From positions 1 through 34,103 of the forward strand of contig CALMRA010000150.1 in the NCBI GenBank assembly GCA_937872065.1: a stretch of DNA of 34,103 nucleotides, in the 5' to 3' direction. Shown piece by piece: positions 1-6,553 of this stretch. The position numbers and the translations under genes were made by a program. The stretch comes from an uncultured Eubacteriaceae bacterium (lineage in GTDB: Bacteria > Bacillota > Clostridia > Eubacteriales > Eubacteriaceae). Numbering within the stretch: position 1 is the first letter of the stretch; every line of letters begins with the position of its first letter. The notes below the pieces were generated by a model. It was not told the DNA's origin. It was given only the letters and a program-made list of their open reading frames with translations, and did no database searches.

Positions 1-136
1 AAGCCAGAACGGCGATCCCCGCTGCGATCAGAACGACAGGCAGAGCAGTCATAATTCCGGAGGAAGCGGAATTCGAAAGCTTAAAGCCGGCAAGGACCAG
101 AAACAGTCCGAGCAGGAGCGTGAGAAAATCCTTCAT
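1..136 (-). CDS. Membrane protein, N-terminal fragment (cut by window edge)
   Basis: Reading frame of 45 codons that starts with ATG at 136-134 and runs off the left edge of the window, so its C-terminus is unseen. The start lies directly after the rluD stop codon (137-139), and an AGGAGG site inside the end of rluD sits 5 bases before it, so it is probably the last visible member of the rqcH-ylmH-rluD operon and translationally coupled. The visible peptide begins MKDFLTLLLGLFLVLAGFKL and has two hydrophobic stretches (about residues 4-19 and 30-45) joined by a short serine-rich linker, which suggests a small integral membrane protein. I do not recognise a family and assign no function. Confidence 0.6.
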   Translation of the reverse strand, partial: MKDFLTLLLGLFLVLAGFKLSNSASSGIMTALPVVLIAAGIAVLA

Positions 137-1153
137 TCAGTCCTCCTGTGATTCCGGGTACGGGGATTCCGAATCCGTTCCCTTCGACAGCGGAGTCAGT
201 GATTCGAGGATCCGTGTAAAATAGTCGGGGAGAGGGGCGGTGAATTCGAGATATTTTCCTGTCACGGGATGAATAAAACCGAGCTTTCCGGCGTGCAGCA
301 GCTGACCTTCCGTATGGAAAGGGTTCTTCCTGTCGCCGCCGTACATCGGATCTCCGGCCAGCGGATTTCCGATCTGTTTCATATGGACACGAATCTGGTG
401 AGTCCGCCCGGTTTCAAGTCTGAAACGGCACAGCGTGTAGCCCTCGGCGTAGCGTTCGAGGACCTCGAAATGAGTGACGGCTTCCTTGGAATTTTTGTCG
501 GTGACGGCCATGCGCTTCCGGTTTTTCGGGTCTCTGCCTACAGGCATATCGATTCTGCCCGAATTATCCGGCATAATGCCCTTGACGAGGGCGAGATACT
601 CGCGGGTGACCGAATGAGCCTTGAGCTGTTTCGACAGGCTCTGGTGGGCGATATCGTTCTTTGCAGCCATCAGGAGTCCGGAGGTGTCCTTGTCTATGCG
701 GTGAACGATTCCGGGCCGCAGCTCTCCGCCGATCCCCGACAAATCGTCGATATGGTAAAGCAGAGCGTTAACCAGGGTACCGTCGGGCGTTCCGTGCGCC
801 GGATGGACGACGAGTCCCTGAGGCTTGTTTACGACGATCACATCGGAATCCTCGTAGACAATATCGAGGGGTATATTCTCCGGCTTTGCCTCAATCTCGG
901 ACGGAAGACTCAGGGCAATGGAAATATCCTCGCCTGCCTTAAGCTTTCTCGAGGGCCTGACGGCTTTCCCGTCTGCGAGAATATCTCCGTTTTCGATGAG
1001 CTGCTTGATTCTCGAGCGGGAGAGCCGGGGCTCTCTCTCCGCGCACCAGGCGTCGATCCGCTGTCCGGCGCCGTTTTCATCAACCTTCAGAACGACAGTC
1101 TCCGGTTCGTCGTCGAGGTTCTCCGGCAAATCATTTATAATATCTGGCGTCAA
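137..1153 (-). CDS. rluD: Ribosomal large-subunit pseudouridine synthase, RluD/RluA family
   Basis: Makes pseudouridine at specific uridines in 23S rRNA. The protein has 338 residues, normal for the family. An S4 RNA-binding domain (about residues 31-78) is followed by the RluA-type catalytic domain. The catalytic motif HRIDKDTSG is present with the active aspartate near residue 154, and the C-terminal RTHQIRVHM signature is intact. I chose the TTG at 1153-1151 because GGGAGG lies 7 bases upstream and the S4 domain then starts near residue 30; a longer frame opening at 1240 would lie mostly inside ylmH and adds a basic, family-atypical extension. The gene overlaps the end of ylmH by 23 bases. 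The family (RluA/C/D/YlyB) is certain, but the exact target uridine cannot be read from sequence. Confidence 0.93.
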   Translation of the reverse strand: MTPDIINDLPENLDDEPETVVLKVDENGAGQRIDAWCAEREPRLSRSRIKQLIENGDILADGKAVRPSRKLKAGEDISIALSLPSEIEAKPENIPLDIVYEDSDVIVVNKPQGLVVHPAHGTPDGTLVNALLYHIDDLSGIGGELRPGIVHRIDKDTSGLLMAAKNDIAHQSLSKQLKAHSVTREYLALVKGIMPDNSGRIDMPVGRDPKNRKRMAVTDKNSKEAVTHFEVLERYAEGYTLCRFRLETGRTHQIRVHMKQIGNPLAGDPMYGGDRKNPFHTEGQLLHAGKLGFIHPVTGKYLEFTAPLPDYFTRILESLTPLSKGTDSESPYPESQED

Positions 1154-1874
1154 TTCGAAGCCTCCCTTTCTTTGTCTTTTCAGAGCACGCGTCGATCGCG
1201 GCCTTGCCCTTCTTTCGTACCGACAGCACGTCACCGGCATGGATACGGGCGTCGCTTTTCTGAACGGGAAGCCAGTTCAGATTCACGTCTCCCGTTCTGA
1301 CGGCTTCCTGGGCCGCTGTGCGCGACAGGTGAAAGAGCGCCGCGCATACGGCGTCCACCCTGTCTGACGCGGCGGTCACGCTCGTTTCCTGATATTCTCG
1401 CTGAAGTATGCGGATTTCACCGCGTTCAAGCCAGCGGGGTTTTACACTATGCCCCTGGAGCTTCGTGAATTCGGTCAGTACAAAATCCTTCATCCGGTCC
1501 AGCATGACGATCTGAACGAAATCCTCGCCGATCTGGATATCGCCCGCGTTCTCCCGCTTGATTCCCAGCGACATCAGCGTACCGAGCACCTTCCTGTGCT
1601 CGGCTTCGAAGCCGACGGGAATATAGACAGCGCCGACAGGCCACTCGAGATCCTCTCCTGCAAGATAATCGGGATAGACCGCGAGGATGCGCCGCTCCGC
1701 ATCGGGGACGGCGCCGTAAAACGCCCAGGGCTCTCCCGAGCGGTTCAGGAGCGGCTCCAGCTCCGACTGGGTCCTGCGGTCGAGAAATCCCGTGAAGTAC
1801 GGTTCCCAGTTTGCAGACAGATGATCCTCGATACGCGCCGTCAGAAAAGCCTTCTCGTCCTTCGGTCCGCTCAT
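1131..1874 (-). CDS. ylmH: S4-domain RNA-binding protein YlmH
   Basis: 247-residue protein of the YlmH family. An N-terminal YlmH-specific domain is followed by a C-terminal S4 domain (about residues 170-230) and a basic tail. In Bacillus subtilis, YlmH binds 50S subunits carrying stalled peptidyl-tRNA and can act in ribosome-associated quality control like the related S4 protein RqcP. Here its start codon overlaps the stop of rqcH by 4 bases (ATGA), so the two proteins are translationally coupled. In Bacillus ylmH sits instead in the sepF-ylmG-divIVA division cluster. The linkage to rqcH supports a role in C-terminal alanine tailing on obstructed 50S subunits, but that role is inferred from homology and position. 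Confidence 0.88.
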   Translation of the reverse strand: MSGPKDEKAFLTARIEDHLSANWEPYFTGFLDRRTQSELEPLLNRSGEPWAFYGAVPDAERRILAVYPDYLAGEDLEWPVGAVYIPVGFEAEHRKVLGTLMSLGIKRENAGDIQIGEDFVQIVMLDRMKDFVLTEFTKLQGHSVKPRWLERGEIRILQREYQETSVTAASDRVDAVCAALFHLSRTAAQEAVRTGDVNLNWLPVQKSDARIHAGDVLSVRKKGKAAIDACSEKTKKGRLRIDARYYK

Positions 1875-3649
1875 TCCGGCTCGTCCTGCTGTTCGATCGC
1901 CGATACGGCGGCCTTGTCGGGAGTCACGTACATCGTGTTCTGATTTTTGAAGGTCACCATGCCGGGCTTCGCCTTTTTCGGCTTTTTCAGATCCTTGAAT
2001 TCAAGGTAGTCGACCGGAACGTTTTCCGAGCCCCGGAGACTTGAATACCAGGCTGCTAGCATGCCGCCCTCAAGCACCGTCTTCTCTGTGATGAACTTTC
2101 CGTCTGCGACGATAAGCACGTGGGAGCCCGGCGCATCCTTGACGTGGAGCCAGCAGTCCTCGCCGACTCCGAGGCGCGTCGAGATATAGTCGTTCTGGTA
2201 GTTGTTCTTGCCTACGTAGATGTCGAAGCCCTCGCTGGAGCGGAAGTGCATCGGTTTCGAGGCCGCGGGCTTTTTCGAACCGGACTGGCGCACCGTACGG
2301 CTGCGGTTCGAGATGAGACCCGACTGGGAGAACTCGTGGCGTATTTCGTCGAGCTCCGCGTTTTCCGTCGAGTTCTTCAGGCTTTCGAGGAGCGTCTCGA
2401 TGTAGTACAGCTGTTCCTCCGTCTGCGCCTTCTGCGCTTCGAGCTCCACCGCGGCCCGCTTGCCCTTCGCATATCGCTTGTAGAAGCGCTGGGCGTTCTG
2501 GCTTGGCGTTTCGTTCACCTTCAGAGGCACGACGACGCTGCCGCCGTCGGGATCCGAATAATCCGGAAGCTCGGCGCTTTTCATGCCGCGCTCGAGCATC
2601 CATATATTCGCGGTGATCAGGTCGCCGTACAGTTTGTTTTTATCGTTCGAGGCCAGACGTCTGAAGTCCGCGTCGAAGTACTGGAGCTTCTTGGCGGCGC
2701 GCTTGCGCAGATTCTCCAGCTGATGTCTCAGATTCGCGCTTTTCGTCCGAAAACGCATCTTCCGGTCGCGCAGCGAATAAAAGTTTTCAAGCATCGCCGA
2801 GACGGAAGCCTGTTTCTTTTCCTGTGCACCGAGATGAGTCAGCGAAACCGTGTAGAAATCCAGCAGCTCGCCGTCCTTCAGATAGATCGCGGGCGCCGGC
2901 AGCTTCGATTCCTCGAGCAGCGAAAGAAACGAAGCCGCGAGGGATTCGAGCTGTTCGTCGGAATAGGTCTTGAGCTTCGTGCCGCCTTCAAGACCCGCGC
3001 GGTACAGGACCTCCCGGGCGAAGGCCGGGCTCAGGCCGAAGAAGTGTCCGGTAAAGAAGCGCTCCGGATCGCTGTCCGCAGACTGCCCGAACAGCTCCGT
3101 AAGCTCCGCGCGCCCCGTCGTATCCGCATCGTGCCGGTCTTCTGACGGCGGCGGAAGATAGGGATTGCCCGGCAGGATCTGCCGGTACCTGCTGCTGGAG
3201 AAACCGACCTTTTTCAGGGCGTCCGTGATGACCGGACCTTCCTCTGAAGCGGCCGTCAGGATGATGTTGCTGTTGCGGCCTGTAATTTCGCAGATCAGTC
3301 TGCGCTCGATCGGTTCTCCGAATTCGTCCCGGGAATCGAGAACAATCTCGACGATTCTGTCGGAGCCCTGCTGCTCGATCCGTCTGATTTCGGAGCCGGA
3401 GATGTATTTGCGCAGCGTCATGCAGAACGACGGGGGAACGGCCGGATTTTCCTTTCGAATTTCCGTCGTATGAATTCTCGCGTTGTTCGGGGACGCGCTG
3501 ATGAGCAGAATCAGATTCTTCCGGTCCTTGTTAACCGTCAGTCTGATTTCGTCTACTTCAGGCTGCTGGATTTTTCGGACGCGTCCGCCTGAAAGCAGAC
3601 CGTCCAGCTCGCGGACGCACTGCGCCGCTGTAATACCGTCAAAGGGCAT
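1871..3649 (-). CDS. rqcH: RqcH, ribosome quality-control (NFACT/Rqc2) protein
   Basis: 592-residue NFACT-family protein, older name fibronectin-binding protein A (FbpA/YloA). RqcH binds 50S subunits blocked with peptidyl-tRNA and recruits tRNA-Ala to add alanine tails that mark the nascent chain for degradation. The NFACT-N domain carries the SDRIVEI motif with Asp97-Arg98, the pair needed for tRNA-Ala selection in characterised RqcH. A helix-hairpin-helix region and a long coiled coil (about residues 280-430) follow, then the NFACT-R domain (about 455-560). The ATG at 3649 has AAGGAGG 4 bases upstream. It is the first gene of a minus-strand operon, divergent from dapF. No RqcP/YabO homologue is seen in the window. 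Confidence 0.95.
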   Translation of the reverse strand: MPFDGITAAQCVRELDGLLSGGRVRKIQQPEVDEIRLTVNKDRKNLILLISASPNNARIHTTEIRKENPAVPPSFCMTLRKYISGSEIRRIEQQGSDRIVEIVLDSRDEFGEPIERRLICEITGRNSNIILTAASEEGPVITDALKKVGFSSSRYRQILPGNPYLPPPSEDRHDADTTGRAELTELFGQSADSDPERFFTGHFFGLSPAFAREVLYRAGLEGGTKLKTYSDEQLESLAASFLSLLEESKLPAPAIYLKDGELLDFYTVSLTHLGAQEKKQASVSAMLENFYSLRDRKMRFRTKSANLRHQLENLRKRAAKKLQYFDADFRRLASNDKNKLYGDLITANIWMLERGMKSAELPDYSDPDGGSVVVPLKVNETPSQNAQRFYKRYAKGKRAAVELEAQKAQTEEQLYYIETLLESLKNSTENAELDEIRHEFSQSGLISNRSRTVRQSGSKKPAASKPMHFRSSEGFDIYVGKNNYQNDYISTRLGVGEDCWLHVKDAPGSHVLIVADGKFITEKTVLEGGMLAAWYSSLRGSENVPVDYLEFKDLKKPKKAKPGMVTFKNQNTMYVTPDKAAVSAIEQQDEPE

Positions 3650-3842
3650 AAGTCCTCCTTATTGCTGACTATAATTTATAATAACGGCGTCATGCCGGCA
3701 TCCTTACGGTTCCTCCGAAACGGCTGCCCCAGGATGTCTGTCCGTATTCTGACACCCCCATGATACAGAGTGTGCCGGCTCTGTCAGTCTTGTCTGCCGG
3801 TTATTCTTAAGGTATGATTATAAGATACAGGTGAAAGACTGA
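3650..3842. promoter_or_regulatory. Divergent intergenic region between rqcH and dapF
   Basis: 193 bases without a gene, holding control signals for two operons that point away from each other. The dapF side has a clear promoter (listed separately). The rqcH side has an AT-rich block at 3671-3684 that could supply a -10 element on the minus strand, but I find no convincing -35. A perfect 10-base palindrome (ATGCCGGCAT) lies at 3692-3701. An inverted repeat, ACAGAG (3765-3770) with CTCTGT (3779-3784), ends 5 bases before the dapF -35 box. Confidence 0.5.
3790..3818 (+). promoter_or_regulatory. Sigma-A-type promoter for the dapF operon
   Basis: TTGTCT at 3790-3795, a 17-base spacer, and TATGAT at 3813-3818. 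Each hexamer matches the consensus at four to five positions with the optimal spacing. Transcription would begin near 3825, giving a short leader before dapF. Confidence 0.7.
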
Positions 3843-4673
3843 GTGAACCAGATGAAATATTATTTTGACAAAATGCACGGGTGCGGCAATGATTTTATCA
3901 TGATCGAAAACACAGCCGGTCTGCTGTCGCCGACGCCCGAACAGATCGCCTTTCTGTGCGACCGTCATTTCGGAATCGGAGCCGACGGTCTGATCCTCGT
4001 CGAGAAGAAAGCGGACCGCTTTTTCATGAATTATTTCAATTCAGACGGGACTCCCGCTCAGATGTGCGGCAACGGGATGCGGTGTACGGCGGAATATCTC
4101 AGACGCTACGGCTTTCTGAAGGAAACCGAAGCGGTCATCGAAAGCCGCTCAGGTTCCGTCCCCGTCAGGATCGAGGGACCGGGGCGCATCTCCGTACAGA
4201 TCGGGAAACCGGATTTTCAATGTGCTTCTCTACCTATGATACCCGAAAACGGAGAAAGCGAATTGACGGATACCGAAATTACGACAGGCGGACGCACCCT
4301 CAGATGCGGCTGTCTGTCAGTCGGAAATCCTCATATCGTAGTCGTGGCGGACCAGGAGCTGGTGGATATCGATACCCTCGGACCGCTGCTTGAGAATCAT
4401 CCGATGTTTCCGGAAAAGGTGAACGTCAATTTCGCGTGGCCGGACGACGACGAGCATATCAGAGTGGCGACATGGGAACGGGGCTGCGGACGGACCCTGG
4501 CCTGCGGGACGGGAACGAGCGCTTCGGCGGCTCTTCTGTACCATATCGGACTGTGCGGCCCCAAGGTGACCGCGACGATTCCCGGCGGAGAGCTTGTGAT
4601 CGAGAATACGGACGACGGCATCGTCATGACGGGGCCTGCGAAATTCGTATACTCGGGTGAAATCGAGCTGTAG
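3843..4673 (+). CDS. dapF: Diaminopimelate epimerase
   Basis: Converts LL-diaminopimelate to the meso form, the last shared step before lysine and peptidoglycan cross-link synthesis; cytoplasmic and cofactor-free. 276 residues, the usual length. Both catalytic cysteines are present in their signatures: Cys75 in MCGNGMRC and Cys221 in ACGTGTSASAA. The N-terminal KMHGCGNDF block is typical. The start is ambiguous. GTG at 3843 has AGGTGA (3829-3834) upstream, while ATG at 3852 gives the more usual N-terminus MKYYFDKMHG with a weaker GAG site. It is the first gene after the promoter and is followed after 24 bases by yicC. Confidence 0.95.
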   Translation: MNQMKYYFDKMHGCGNDFIMIENTAGLLSPTPEQIAFLCDRHFGIGADGLILVEKKADRFFMNYFNSDGTPAQMCGNGMRCTAEYLRRYGFLKETEAVIESRSGSVPVRIEGPGRISVQIGKPDFQCASLPMIPENGESELTDTEITTGGRTLRCGCLSVGNPHIVVVADQELVDIDTLGPLLENHPMFPEKVNVNFAWPDDDEHIRVATWERGCGRTLACGTGTSASAALLYHIGLCGPKVTATIPGGELVIENTDDGIVMTGPAKFVYSGEIEL

Positions 4674-4697
4674 AGTCTGATATCCAGCGGAGGAAAC

Positions 4698-5576
4698 ATG
4701 AACAGCATGACAGGTTACGGCCGGGCCGGACTCAAGAACGGAAACCGGGAGATCACGGTGGAAATCCGGACGGTCAACAACAGATACAGAGACGTTTTCA
4801 TCAAAGCGCCGAGGACGTTTAACGGGATCGAGGACAGGATACGCAGCGAGGTGTCGGACAGACTGAACCGCGGACGGATCGAAATCTTTATCCGGGCTGC
4901 CGGAGGAGACGAAGGCGGGCGGGTCATCTGCGACAGAAAGCTTGCCAAAAGCTATCTTGAAGCGCTGGACGAGCTCAAGCGGCTCGACTCGATGATTTCC
5001 CAGAATATCGATCTGGAGCTTCTGGCGAAGTTTCCCGATGTGATCCGTCTTGAAGACGAAGAACCGGACTGCGAGGCGCTGTGGCTGGAAACGCGGCCCG
5101 TGCTGGATCAGGCGCTCGAGCAGGTCTGTTCGGCGCGTGCGGTGGAAGGCGGCGCGCTGCAGAACGATATCCTGTCCCACGGACAGGCGCTGTCCGAAGG
5201 ACTTGCGCAGATCGTGGAGCTGGCGCCGCAGCAGCTTGAAAAGAGCACAAAGGCGCTCCGAAGCCGCGTGATGACGGCTCTCGGGGATACGGGCATCGAC
5301 GAGACGAGACTTCTCGCGGAAACGGCCGTACTGGCCGACAAGCTCGCCGTCGACGAAGAGACCGTTCGTCTGGGCTCCCACCTCGAACGTCTCGCGGAGC
5401 TGTGCGCGGAGGAAGACGAGCCCGTCGGACGCAGACTGGATTTCCTCGTACAGGAGATCAACCGCGAGATCAACACGATCGGCTCGAAAACCGACAGCAT
5501 CGAGATTACCGGCCTCGTCGTCGAAATGAAGGGCGAAGCGGAAAAAATCAGGGAACAGGTGCAGAATATTGAATAA
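4698..5576 (+). CDS. yicC: YicC/YloC family endoribonuclease
   Basis: 292-residue member of the YicC/YloC stress-protein family, whose characterised members are endoribonucleases. The diagnostic N-terminus MNSMTGYGRA is present. The conserved C-terminal DUF1732 block (about residues 245-292) contains the family pattern from RRLDFLVQEINREINTIGSK to the terminal REQVQNIE. GGAGG lies 5 bases before the ATG. In Bacillus yloC is followed by remA and then gmk; here the end of yicC overlaps the start of gmk directly, so remA is missing from this position. Its RNA targets cannot be judged from sequence. Confidence 0.93.
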   Translation: MNSMTGYGRAGLKNGNREITVEIRTVNNRYRDVFIKAPRTFNGIEDRIRSEVSDRLNRGRIEIFIRAAGGDEGGRVICDRKLAKSYLEALDELKRLDSMISQNIDLELLAKFPDVIRLEDEEPDCEALWLETRPVLDQALEQVCSARAVEGGALQNDILSHGQALSEGLAQIVELAPQQLEKSTKALRSRVMTALGDTGIDETRLLAETAVLADKLAVDEETVRLGSHLERLAELCAEEDEPVGRRLDFLVQEINREINTIGSKTDSIEITGLVVEMKGEAEKIREQVQNIE

Positions 5577-6207
5577 GGGAATGCTGCAGCGAAAATATAC
5601 GGATAACAGAGGACTACTTGTCGTCGTATCGGGACCGGCGGGAGTCGGAAAGGGCAGTATCTGCAGAGAGCTGGCCCGGACCGACGGCGGTCCGGACGTC
5701 TCGATTTCTGAAACCACCAGGCCGATGCGCCCGGGGGACGAAGCGGACGTAACGTATTATTTCGTGGACAGAGAAAAATTTGAATCGCGCATCAGCGAGG
5801 ATTATTACCTCGAATGGGCGCGGGTATACGATAATTACTACGGGACGCCGAGAGCCCGTATCGAAGAGAAGCTTGAGGCCGGTACGGACGTGATTCTCGA
5901 GATCGATCCCCAGGGAGCGGAAAGTATCCGGAAGAATTTCCCGTCGGCGGTCACGGTCTTTATCATGCCGCCGTCGGTGACGGAGCTGCGGGCCCGGATC
6001 ACGGGACGAGGTTCCGAAACGGAGGATCAGCTCGTCAAGCGGCTTTCCTGCGCGAAGGACGAAATCGAACAGGCGCCCCGCTACGACTATATTATCGTGA
6101 ACAGAGAAAACAGTCTGGGCAGATCGGTCTCCGAGCTTCAGGCCGTCATTACCGCCGAACACTTGAGAACCTCGAGGATTACGGCGCAGGACAGCCGGGA
6201 AGACTGA
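5569..6207 (+). CDS. gmk: Guanylate kinase
   Basis: Phosphorylates GMP to GDP with ATP. 212 residues, close to the usual length of about 205. The P-loop is GPAGVGKGS (residues 22-30). The GMP-binding region has SETTRPMRPGD, and the later EIDPQGAESIR block corresponds to the family's LEIDVQGA motif. TTG at 5569 is preferred because AGGTG lies 7 bases upstream, whereas the next ATG (5581) has its only purine-rich site directly against it. The TTG start overlaps yicC by 8 bases, suggesting coupled translation. The P-loop ends GKGS rather than the common GKST/GKSS, a mild variation. Confidence 0.95.
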   Translation: MNKGMLQRKYTDNRGLLVVVSGPAGVGKGSICRELARTDGGPDVSISETTRPMRPGDEADVTYYFVDREKFESRISEDYYLEWARVYDNYYGTPRARIEEKLEAGTDVILEIDPQGAESIRKNFPSAVTVFIMPPSVTELRARITGRGSETEDQLVKRLSCAKDEIEQAPRYDYIIVNRENSLGRSVSELQAVITAEHLRTSRITAQDSRED

Positions 6208-6239
6208 CAGTCCGGCTTACATTTATATAAGGAGTACAG

Positions 6240-6548
6240 ATGAAACCAAATATCTCAGACAGCTACACAAAAAAAGGCATGCGCTATCCGGCTCTGAACG
6301 ACCTGATCGCGAAAGCGAACAATAAATACGAACTGGTGCTGGCGACCGCCAAACGGGCGAGAGAAATCGTCGACGGAGCGGAACCGCTGGTCAAGATCAC
6401 AATCGACAATCCGATCTCTATTGCGACGGCTGAAATCGCCGAAGGTCTTGTGACGCTCGAAAATCCGTGCTTTGATGAAGAACTCGGCGAAATTGCGGAA
6501 CCTTCAAACCTTAAAGCGGCTTCCGGGGGAACGACCGATAACGACTGA
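6240..6548 (+). CDS. rpoZ: RNA polymerase omega subunit
   Basis: 102-residue omega subunit that helps assemble and stabilise RNA polymerase by clamping the beta-prime C-terminus. The conserved core is present: MRYPALNDLIAKANNKYEL near residues 14-32, then the ATAKRAREI helix. The C-terminal 30 residues are acidic and variable, as is usual. AAGGAG lies 6 bases before the ATG. In Bacillus coaBC follows rpoZ; here priA starts only 5 bases after the rpoZ stop, so coaBC is absent from this locus. Confidence 0.93.
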   Translation: MKPNISDSYTKKGMRYPALNDLIAKANNKYELVLATAKRAREIVDGAEPLVKITIDNPISIATAEIAEGLVTLENPCFDEELGEIAEPSNLKAASGGTTDND

Positions 6549-6553
6549 TTCCG

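Noticed and set aside
4317-5717. A 466-codon minus-strand frame across dapF, yicC and gmk
   Set aside because: It spans three well-supported genes on the other strand and has no family signal.
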